From JBEKYH01 sp049511115 (GTDB taxonomy: Bacteria; Planctomycetota; Phycisphaerae; Tepidisphaerales; Tepidisphaeraceae): 19,740 nt of DNA. The notes below the pieces were generated by a model that did not search any database, was not told the DNA's origin, and was given only the letters and a program-made list of their open reading frames with translations. The position numbers and the translations under genes are program-made. This document shows, piece after piece, positions 1 through 5,681 of the stretch. Numbering within the stretch: position 1 is the first letter of the stretch; the number at the start of each line of letters is the position of its first letter. The stretch covers positions 1 through 19,740 of the forward strand of contig JBEKYH010000029.1 in assembly GCA_049511115.1 (NCBI GenBank), given 5' to 3'.

Positions 1-27
1 GCGCCATTTTTGACACAAACATTTTGC

Positions 28-56
28 TTGACTCATCCCTCCTGTTAGGGTAATGT
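28..56 (+). promoter_or_regulatory. Candidate sigma-70-type promoter of the lexA unit
   Basis: TTGACT at 28-33 and TAATGT at 51-56 are separated by 17 bp, close to the housekeeping consensus. The 10-mer TGTTAGGGTA (43-52) sits between the boxes and runs into the -10. The same 10-mer occurs in the upstream region of imuA. CCCT (37-40) and AGGG (47-50) form a small inverted repeat between the boxes, a sensible place for a repressor. The predicted transcript start near 63 lies about 88 nt before the small ORF at 151 and about 340 nt before lexA. The promoter is inferred from pattern only. Confidence 0.5.
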
Positions 57-150
57 CCGTCAAACATGATCCGAACGGCGCATTACTTGATTTGCATCGC
101 AGTTCGGGCTGTTCTCACGGACGATAGACAACCGGTCAGGATGGCCGCTG

Positions 151-609
151 ATGCAATTGTCCTTCGTGTTCAATTCAAAGGAGCCGATCCCGCGGAAGAG
201 TCCGGGGTTGGCGGCCGATGACGTTGAGCGATTGATCGAAGCCGATCTGTCGCTGGCGCCAGAGGTGCATTCTGCGCTTTTGGTTGAACCGGTGCTGCTG
301 GAGCCAATCGAGCTGGCCGCGCTGCTGGATAATCTCGTGCCCCTGCTGGAGGCCAGCGCGCGCCTCGGCAGCGGCGCCGAATCGACCCAAGGGACGGAAT
401 ATGAACCTCACGCCTCGACAAACGGACGTACTGGTGGCGATCAGAAACTACCGGCATTTGCATGGCTATTCCCCAACCATGCAGGAGCTGGCCGATCAGC
501 TCGGCACCAGCAAGGTAACCATCTTCGAGCACGTCGGGGCACTGGAAAAAAAGCGCGTGCTGCAAAGGGACAAACACAAGGCTCGCTCTTTGGAGATCGT
601 CGCGGATGA
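151..609 (+). CDS. Possible small ORF upstream of and overlapping lexA, function unknown
   Basis: An ATG at 151 opens a frame that runs to 609 and overlaps lexA by 209 nt in another frame. Only the first 80 or so codons (to about 390) look like protein: third positions are mostly G or C and the product is Leu/Glu/Ala-rich and acidic, for example LLVEPVLLEPIELAALLDNL. Beyond position 400 it has the composition of a shadow of lexA. In the lexA frame the same upstream stretch gives a Cys/Trp-rich sequence unlike protein, so if this DNA codes, it codes in this frame. No domain, signal peptide or membrane segment was recognised. It could be a small SOS-controlled gene, the remnant of a gene that lost its 3' end, a leader ORF, or chance. 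The 151-390 part is the only credible portion. Confidence 0.35.
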   Translation: MQLSFVFNSKEPIPRKSPGLAADDVERLIEADLSLAPEVHSALLVEPVLLEPIELAALLDNLVPLLEASARLGSGAESTQGTEYEPHASTNGRTGGDQKLPAFAWLFPNHAGAGRSARHQQGNHLRARRGTGKKARAAKGQTQGSLFGDRRG

Positions 610-1012
610 ACTCCTCCCCGACGAGGACCGCAGCACCAAGCTGCCCCTGTTGGGATCCATCGCTGCCGGCAGCCCAATTGAGGCCGTCGAAAACCGCGAA
701 GAACTCGACATGGAGCAGCTTTTCCGCTCCAAGAACGGCGTTTATGTCCTGCGCGTGCGCGGCGAATCGATGATCGATGACCATCTCTGTGACGGCGATT
801 ATGTCGTCATTGAGCGGCGCGAGTCCGCCCGTAACGGCGAGCAAGTCGTCGCCCTTCTCGACAACGGCGAAGCCACCCTTAAGCGTTATTACAAGGAAGG
901 CGGCCGCATCCGCCTGCAGCCGGCCAACAGCAATATGGAGCCGCGCTTCGTCGCCGCCGACCAGTGCCGCGTGCAGGGCGTCGTGATCGGGGTATTGCGA
1001 AGTTACCACTAG
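401..1012 (+). CDS. lexA: LexA repressor, SOS regulator with self-cleaving S24 peptidase domain
   Basis: This 203-aa protein has the normal LexA length. Residues 1-65 form the winged helix-turn-helix (LTPRQTDVLVAI near the start, then TMQELADQLGTSKVTIFEHV at 26-45). Residues 80-203 form the S24 domain, with the Ala89-Gly90 cleavage site in SIAAGSP, the nucleophile Ser123 in GESM and the general base Lys161 in ATLKRYY. Family knowledge says LexA represses DNA-damage genes until RecA filaments trigger self-cleavage. The recognition-helix region (TSKVTIFEH) differs from that of E. coli, so a non-enterobacterial operator is expected. The ATG at 401 was chosen because the protein then begins MNLTPRQ, as in the family, and AAGGGACGG lies just upstream. 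An in-frame start at 284 would add a Cys/Trp-rich, implausible leader. The next gene starts 37 nt downstream, so co-transcription is likely. Confidence 0.96.
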   Translation: MNLTPRQTDVLVAIRNYRHLHGYSPTMQELADQLGTSKVTIFEHVGALEKKRVLQRDKHKARSLEIVADELLPDEDRSTKLPLLGSIAAGSPIEAVENREELDMEQLFRSKNGVYVLRVRGESMIDDHLCDGDYVVIERRESARNGEQVVALLDNGEATLKRYYKEGGRIRLQPANSNMEPRFVAADQCRVQGVVIGVLRSYH

Positions 1013-1049
1013 AATTTTCTCAAACCTTTACAATGGGAGGATCATTGCC

Positions 1050-1487
1050 ATGAGCGCTACATTGACGACACCACCGCGTGACAAGTCCTATCGCGATCGA
1101 CCAGGTGGCAATCGTCCCGGCGGCAAGCCCGACAGCGGCAAACCCAAGGTCGAACCCAAGATCATTCACCAGACCTTTTTCAAATCGGTCGGCCCGCGCA
1201 CTTATGCCTCGCAGGTAAAGGAACTGGGCAATGGCAACCAGTTGCTGGTCCTCACCGAAGGCAAGCGCGACGACGCCACCGGCGAGGTGCGCAAGACGCG
1301 GCTGTTCGTCTACGCCGAGGATTTTGCGGCGTTTTTCAAGATGCTCCAGGAATCGGCGACTTTTATTTCCACCCATCCCCTGCCTGAGTCGGTGCGAAGG
1401 AAACGCCAGCAGTTCTGGGCCAAGCAGGCCAATGAACCCAAGTCTCCCGCGCCGGCAGCGGCCGCCGCACGGGGTTGCCAGACATGA
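1050..1487 (+). CDS. DUF3276 / Pur-alpha-like nucleic-acid-binding protein
   Basis: A 145-aa protein. Residues 1-36 are a Gly/Pro/Lys/Arg-rich, probably disordered tail. Residues 37-107 match the DUF3276 (bacterial PUR domain) pattern: IIHQTFFKSVGPRTYASQVK, then GNQLLVLTEGKRD and TRLFVYAEDFAAFFKML. The C-terminus (about 125-145) is Ala/Pro-rich. PUR-domain proteins bind single-stranded DNA and RNA, and a Borrelia homologue is a regulator. The role here is not known. GGAGG at 1036-1040 lies 9 nt before the ATG. The gene starts 37 nt after lexA, and its TGA overlaps the next ATG (ATGA at 1484-1487), so the three genes look like one operon. If transcribed with lexA, it would be damage-inducible; that is inference. 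Confidence 0.85.
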   Translation: MSATLTTPPRDKSYRDRPGGNRPGGKPDSGKPKVEPKIIHQTFFKSVGPRTYASQVKELGNGNQLLVLTEGKRDDATGEVRKTRLFVYAEDFAAFFKMLQESATFISTHPLPESVRRKRQQFWAKQANEPKSPAPAAAAARGCQT

Positions 1488-2062
1488 AGCCAGCCGCCGT
1501 TTTCTTCGACCGGGACAATACCCTGATCGTCAATGATGGCTACCTGGGCGATCCGAATGGCGTGATATTGGTCGCCGGGGCCGCGGCTGCGATCGCCCGC
1601 GCGCACGAACGGGGCTTTCTCGTTGTAACCGTCAGCAATCAAAGCGGCGTGGCTAAGGGATTGTTCACGGAAGAGGCGGTCTCCGCCGTGAATGGGAGAA
1701 TGGAGCAACTGCTCCTGCGCGAAAATCCACGGGCGACGATTGATCGCAATGAATTCTGTCCGTTTCACCCGCAGGCGATTATCGATCGCTATCGGATGGA
1801 CAGTGATCTGCGCAAGCCCAAACCCGGAATGATCCTTCGCGCCGCCCGCGCCTTGGACATCGATTTATCCCGTAGCTGGCTGATAGGCGATGCCCCGCGC
1901 GATATCGCCGCCGGAAAAGCCGCCGGCTGTCGCACCATCTTGCTGCGCCTGCCGGGAATTCCAACCTCCGGCGCTGTCAACGAAGACATGGTTGCCCCGG
2001 ACTTTAATGCCACAAGTTTGGCTGAAGCAATGGAGTTTGTCTCGCGGGATGCAGCCAACTAA
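1484..2062 (+). CDS. HAD-family phosphatase of the GmhB/HisB-N type
   Basis: A 192-aa protein with the HAD motifs in order: FFDRDNTL (7-14, nucleophile Asp9 and acid Asp11), SNQSG (51-55), RKPKPGM (110-116) and GDAPRD (135-140). The spacing and wording match the histidinol-phosphatase/D-glycero-D-manno-heptose-1,7-bisphosphate phosphatase branch. In that branch a zinc loop of type CxHx...CxC precedes RKPKPGM. Here CPFHP (92-96) is present, but the second half reads DRYRMDSDL with no cysteines, so the zinc site is incomplete and the substrate is uncertain. The ATG at 1484 overlaps the upstream stop as ATGA. A TTG at 1475 would add three residues and is less likely. A sugar-phosphate nucleotidyltransferase encoded at 12172 could belong to the same kind of pathway, but it is 10 kb away. 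Confidence 0.85.
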   Translation: MKPAAVFFDRDNTLIVNDGYLGDPNGVILVAGAAAAIARAHERGFLVVTVSNQSGVAKGLFTEEAVSAVNGRMEQLLLRENPRATIDRNEFCPFHPQAIIDRYRMDSDLRKPKPGMILRAARALDIDLSRSWLIGDAPRDIAAGKAAGCRTILLRLPGIPTSGAVNEDMVAPDFNATSLAEAMEFVSRDAAN

Positions 2063-2106
2063 CAGACGCCGGCCCTAACTGCCCGTACCCTCTTTTCCCG
2101 CCTTTT

Positions 2107-2139
2107 TTCTCGGCGTCTCCGTGTCTCGGCGTTCATTCC
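2107..2139 (+). repeat. Dispersed CTCxGCG-type repeat, copy 1
   Basis: A 33-bp unit beginning TTCTCGGCGTC and ending CTCGGCGTTCATTCC. It matches 29 of 33 positions in the copy at 7829-7861 and resembles the arms of the inverted pair at 16414-16520. It lies in the 111-bp gap between the convergent HAD phosphatase and peroxiredoxin-like genes and is preceded by a T-rich stretch. The unit is built from loose 9-bp sub-repeats. No hairpin terminator was seen in this gap. Confidence 0.65.
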
Positions 2140-2173
2140 AGCATGAGTCAACTCTGTTTCCATCGCCAATCGC

Positions 2174-2797
2174 CTACTCCGCATACTTAACCGTGCATCC
2201 ATACGGCTTGGTTTCCGGGATGCTCACCGGTTTTCCGGCCAAAATCTCGCTCAGGGCGCGATCGACGTAATTGATTTTGTTGGTTTGGTCGTCATTGGGG
2301 TCGTTATCGATGGCGCCTTTGTAAACCAGCTTGCCGTCCTTGTTGATGATGTACATATCGGGCGTATTGGTCGCCCCATAGGCATGGCCGATTGCTCCCG
2401 ACGCATCATTGAGGATCGAATACGGAATATCCTGCGCCGTCGCCCACGTCTTATTGGCGGCGTTGGTGTCGTCGTGCGATGAGTTGATGGCAATCCACTG
2501 CACGTCATCGGCCTTATACTTGGCGGCCAGATTGGTCATGGTGTGCTTTTTATAATGGGCCTGGACAAACGGGCACTCGGGGTTCGTCCATTCGAGCACA
2601 ACGTACTTGCCGGAATACGAACCCAGCTTCACAAGCTGCCCATCCTGATTCTGAAGTTCAAACCCCGGTGCGGTCTGGCCGATCGTCGCCGCGGCCGGCG
2701 GAGTTGATTCAGCCGCCAGTGAGAGCGCGACTGCCATTGCTACGCCCAATGTGGTGATCGTGGGATAAAAACTGCGCCGGTTGAAGATGCTACGCAT
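2174..2797 (-). CDS. Exported peroxiredoxin-like (redoxin-domain) protein
   Basis: A 207-aa protein with an N-terminal signal peptide (basic FNRRSF, then a hydrophobic run to about residue 29, VALSLAAES). Residues 38-190 form a thioredoxin/AhpC fold: IGQTAPGFELQN, YVVLEWTNPECPFVQAHY with the single active-site Cys75, and the cis-Pro region NTPDMYII (144-151). A second cysteine, Cys201, lies in the C-terminal KPYGCTVKY. This layout resembles the PRX_like1 group of AhpC/TSA proteins. It probably reduces peroxides or thiols outside the cytoplasm, but the substrate is unknown. GGGAGG lies 7 nt before the ATG. It follows the DsbD-like gene after 29 nt on the same strand, so the two are probably one operon serving envelope thiol chemistry. 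Confidence 0.85.
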   Translation of the reverse strand: MRSIFNRRSFYPTITTLGVAMAVALSLAAESTPPAAATIGQTAPGFELQNQDGQLVKLGSYSGKYVVLEWTNPECPFVQAHYKKHTMTNLAAKYKADDVQWIAINSSHDDTNAANKTWATAQDIPYSILNDASGAIGHAYGATNTPDMYIINKDGKLVYKGAIDNDPNDDQTNKINYVDRALSEILAGKPVSIPETKPYGCTVKYAE

Positions 2798-2826
2798 AAT
2801 TAAGCCTCCCTAAAATCTGCTTCCAA

Positions 2827-3780
2827 TTATTTCGCGTCCGCGCTGGCCGCCTGATCGGGCATGGCCAGCCCGCTGCCCTTTCGATCCAACGTGACCGCCA
2901 CTCCCAAGGGTGGCTGGCCCGCCAAATGATATGCCAGAATTCCGTCGATTGTTGCAGAAGTCGGCGGAATTCCCTTGATTGGATCAACCTTCAGCGTCAA
3001 CTGTGTATTCCCGCCGGAGGTTTCCTGGCTTACAAAAGTCACCGTCAAATCGTCGCTGGGTCCTGGAAGCCATTCAAACTGCTTCGCCGGCGCCTCGCCT
3101 CGCCAGGCAAACGTCAAATGAGCCGTGCGAGAGCTGCTAATTGATACCGGCCCTGACGCTTCCGTCTCCCAGCTTACGCCGATCGATTTGAACGCCTGAT
3201 CCGAACTTGCCGGCGCCCTCGCTCGCCAGGCGTCGAACAGTTCGCCATTTTGGGCTTTGCTCCCACCCGCGGCCGCGACCGGAATATCAAGATCAAGCTT
3301 TTGCTTGCCCAGCACGCAGACATCCGAGCAAACGCACCACCCCGCCAGTGCGCTAATGGGGACGGATGTCATGCCGCGCAAGTCCGCTGGCGGCGTGATC
3401 GTCGCGGTCAGGAGCAGTTCCTTTTCATAGGCGTAGATGGTCAACCCTCCCGGCTGCGGCAGCTTCTCCGGCACCGGGTATTGAACGGCCTCCACCTTAA
3501 AACCTTCCGGCACGGAAATCTTGAACGTCGTCGCCGCGCCGGCATCGCCGGGATTGGTCCAATAGATATGCCACCCGTCGGTAACGATCAGGTGCAGGCC
3601 AATCGTAAGCGGCTTGCCCGGTTCAACGGCCGTCGCCGCCGACACCAACTGCGGCCGCACGAGATTGTCCGGCGGCGCCGCCCTCGCCCATGGCGCGATC
3701 GACAAAATCGCCAGTATCCAAAACGCCCATATCGATCGGCAAAAAACTCCCAGCGCCAAGGTGGTTCCATTTCGCATCAT
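2827..3780 (-). CDS. Stand-alone DsbD N-terminal-domain-like exported protein
   Basis: From the ATG at 3780 the product has 317 aa. Residues 1-35 are a signal peptide (hydrophobic WAFWILAILSIAPWARA). Residues 45-170 match the periplasmic alpha domain of DsbD: HIYWTNPGDAGAATTFKI, VPEGFKVEAVQYPVPEK, and the motif WCVCSDVC with Cys149, Cys151 and Cys155. The membrane and thioredoxin domains of full DsbD are absent. The C-terminal 140 residues look beta-rich and were not recognised. It may hand reducing power to the peroxiredoxin-like protein encoded next to it. The frame stays open upstream to 4161, but that part is Cys/Arg-rich and overlaps the divergent TPR gene, so it was discarded. A second ATG at 3777 is equally possible. 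TACTAT lies 4 nt upstream of the ATG at 3780, with no clear -35. Confidence 0.8.
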   Translation of the reverse strand: MMRNGTTLALGVFCRSIWAFWILAILSIAPWARAAPPDNLVRPQLVSAATAVEPGKPLTIGLHLIVTDGWHIYWTNPGDAGAATTFKISVPEGFKVEAVQYPVPEKLPQPGGLTIYAYEKELLLTATITPPADLRGMTSVPISALAGWCVCSDVCVLGKQKLDLDIPVAAAGGSKAQNGELFDAWRARAPASSDQAFKSIGVSWETEASGPVSISSSRTAHLTFAWRGEAPAKQFEWLPGPSDDLTVTFVSQETSGGNTQLTLKVDPIKGIPPTSATIDGILAYHLAGQPPLGVAVTLDRKGSGLAMPDQAASADAK

Positions 3781-3856
3781 TTCAATAGTAGCACTGGTAT
3801 CATCATTTCGGACGCAAGAAAACCAGCGAAAATTGCCGCAAAGCAACGCACCCTCG

Positions 3857-3885
3857 TTGATGCAACGATTCTCCGCCATTACAAT
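3857..3885 (+). promoter_or_regulatory. Candidate promoter of the BamD-like/LptE-like operon, possibly leaderless
   Basis: TTGATG (3857-3862) and TACAAT (3880-3885) are 17 bp apart. The ATG chosen for the TPR gene lies 7 nt after the -10, which would put the transcript start at or next to the start codon. No Shine-Dalgarno sequence is seen there. The promoter lies in the divergent region between this operon and the DsbD-like gene. Confidence 0.5.
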
Positions 3886-3892
3886 CGCACTC

Positions 3893-4945
3893 ATGGGTCT
3901 CTCCCTGCGCCTTCGGCCTCGCCATGCCTTCGCGTTGCTCGTCCTTCTGACAGCCTCGGTTTCGTTTGGCCAAAAGCGAACCTGGGAATACGACAACGGC
4001 AAATGGCCGCAGGTCAACGATGACACGGCGCAGCCCGTTTCCGACCCGGAAATTGATCGCGCCGAACAATACCTCGCCAAGGGAGACCCGAATTCCGCCC
4101 GGCAAATCCTCTTGGCCTGGGAACACGTCCATAAGGATTCGCCCGTTCGCGACCGGGCCATTTTTCTTATCGCCCAATCCTACTACCAGCAGGACGATCG
4201 CATACTCGCCTTTTATTATCTCGATGAGGTCATGGACGAATATCCCGAGAGCCGCCTGTTCTACCCGGCCCTGCAAAAACAATATGAAATCGCCGACGAC
4301 TTTCTCGCCGGCCACAAGCGGCGCTTTTTCGGCATTCCGCTGCTGACGGCCGAGGATGAAGCCGTGGAAATGCTTTACCGAATCCAGCAGCGCTCCCCCG
4401 GCTCTGATCTGGCCGAAAAGGCGCTCCTTCGGACTTGCGACTACTACTACAACAGCGGCCAGTTCGATTTCGCCGCCGATGCCTACGCGGCCTTCGTGCG
4501 CGGATATCCGCGCAGCAAAGACGTACCCCGCGCCCGCCTGCGGCAGGCATTCTCGAATCTCGCCCAGTTCCGCGGCTTGCAATTCGACGCCACGCCGATC
4601 ATTGACGCGCGTGCCCAGCTCCTCGATATTGAGCGCGAGTATCCCAACCTCGCCGATGATGAAAATGTCCAGCCTGTGATTGAGCAGATTGACAGCGCTT
4701 TTGCCGCCAAATTGCTCGTAACCGGCGCTTTTTACGAACGGACCGGGCAGCCGAAAGCGGCGGTCTATACATACCGGTTCCTGATCGACACCTACGCCTC
4801 CAGCCCGGAGGCCGCCCAGGCGAAAGTTCGCGTGGCCCGCCTTCCGGAATGGGCCAAAGGCCCTCCCTACCCGCCGCGCGCCGAAGGCTACGCCCCCGCC
4901 ACGCAGCCGGTCGGCGAAACGCCGGCGGCAGGAGTGGTTAAGTGA
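3893..4945 (+). CDS. Exported TPR protein, BamD/YbgF-like
   Basis: A 350-aa protein from the ATG at 3893. This start gives a clean signal peptide: basic RLRPRH, hydrophobic AFALLVLLTASVSFG, then cleavage near QKRTWEY. Without a lipobox cysteine it is not an obvious lipoprotein. The rest is helical tetratricopeptide-like repeat, for example AEQYLAKGDPNSARQILLAW, AIFLIAQSYYQQDDRILAFY, YYYNSGQFDFAADAYAAFVR and AFYERTGQPKAAVYTYRFLI, the pattern of BamD (YfiO)-type outer-membrane assembly proteins. The C-terminus is Pro/Ala-rich. An earlier in-frame ATG at 3860 would add 11 residues. The candidate promoter at 3857-3885 favours 3893. The stop overlaps the GTG of the LptE-like gene (GTGA), so the two are translationally coupled and probably both serve outer-membrane assembly. 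Confidence 0.75.
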   Translation: MGLSLRLRPRHAFALLVLLTASVSFGQKRTWEYDNGKWPQVNDDTAQPVSDPEIDRAEQYLAKGDPNSARQILLAWEHVHKDSPVRDRAIFLIAQSYYQQDDRILAFYYLDEVMDEYPESRLFYPALQKQYEIADDFLAGHKRRFFGIPLLTAEDEAVEMLYRIQQRSPGSDLAEKALLRTCDYYYNSGQFDFAADAYAAFVRGYPRSKDVPRARLRQAFSNLAQFRGLQFDATPIIDARAQLLDIEREYPNLADDENVQPVIEQIDSAFAAKLLVTGAFYERTGQPKAAVYTYRFLIDTYASSPEAAQAKVRVARLPEWAKGPPYPPRAEGYAPATQPVGETPAAGVVK

Positions 4946-5490
4946 AACTGTGCCATTTCATGAAGACGCGATGGGTGCAACTTGCGATTGTCGCGATAGC
5001 CCTGGCCGTTACCGGCTGCGGCTACGACTCAGGCGATACAACCGTCATAGGCGGTTATCAATGGAAATCCCTCTACCGGACTGACGTGCGCACCATCGCC
5101 GTGCCGATCTTCACGACCAAGGACTTTCACCGCGGCGTGGAATTCCAGGTGACCGATGCGTTAGTTCATCAGATTGAGGCTTTTACGCCCTACAAAGTGG
5201 TCGCCCGGGACCATGCCGATACCATCATCGAGGGAGAAATTGTCTCCGTGAAGACCAATCCCCTGAGCCTGAATTCAACCACCGGCACCCCACAGGAGAC
5301 TTTGACCTCGGTGATGGTCAATTTCACCTGGAAAGATTTGCGAACCGGAAAAATTCTTGTGCAAAGGACAAATTTTGAGCAAACCGCGACCTATTATCCC
5401 ACGCTCGGTGAGGGAGAATATGTGGCGGAGCAGTCGGCCGCCGAAGGATTGGCGGCGGGAATCGTCCACGAATTGGAAGCCGCCTGGTAG
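4942..5490 (+). CDS. lptE: LptE-like outer-membrane lipoprotein (LPS assembly)
   Basis: A 182-aa protein with a lipoprotein signal peptide: MKTRW, then LAIVAIALAVTGC with lipobox VTGC and lipidated Cys26. The following GY is typical of LptE (GCGY). The body contains RTDVRTIAVPIFTTKDFHRG and FQVTDALVHQIEAFTPYKVV, the LptE-family pattern of an early strand followed by a helix, then DTIIEGEIVSV and a beta-rich C-terminus. LptE forms the plug of the LptD translocon that inserts lipopolysaccharide. The start is GTG at 4942, overlapping the upstream stop, with GGAG at 4931-4934 seven nt before it. An ATG at 4960 is an alternative that keeps the signal peptide. LptE families diverge strongly, so the assignment rests on the lipobox, the size and the N-terminal pattern. 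Confidence 0.75.
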   Translation: MKLCHFMKTRWVQLAIVAIALAVTGCGYDSGDTTVIGGYQWKSLYRTDVRTIAVPIFTTKDFHRGVEFQVTDALVHQIEAFTPYKVVARDHADTIIEGEIVSVKTNPLSLNSTTGTPQETLTSVMVNFTWKDLRTGKILVQRTNFEQTATYYPTLGEGEYVAEQSAAEGLAAGIVHELEAAW

Positions 5491-5681
5491 AAAAGTAGTC
5501 CGATAATCCGCTATTATGGGGAAGTTCTGGACTACGCCGACGGGATTAGTCAATTTCACCGATGTGTTTGTGGGTTGCGGGCTTGTTGACTCCCCGCAAC
5601 TCGTGGCCCAGGAAGTGGCGGCCACCCGCCCAGAGCCATTAGCGCCAATTGAGTCCTCGGTCCATTGTTTGAGGAACAGCT

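Noticed and set aside
101..114. GTTC-N5-GTTC as an alphaproteobacterial-type LexA box upstream of lexA
   Set aside because: The known direct repeat has a 7-bp spacer. This one has 5 and lies well downstream of the predicted transcript start, so the TGTTAGGGTA site was preferred.
170..1009. Long minus-strand frame (279 codons) opposite lexA
   Set aside because: It is the antisense of lexA, whose motifs are complete. The product has no recognisable domain and low-complexity Ala/Gly/Val composition.
3250..4582. Frames opposite the DsbD-like and BamD-like genes, and long N-terminal extensions of both genes into each other
   Set aside because: The extensions overlap head-to-head and have Cys/Arg/His-rich composition. 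Signal peptides mark the true starts at 3780 and 3893.
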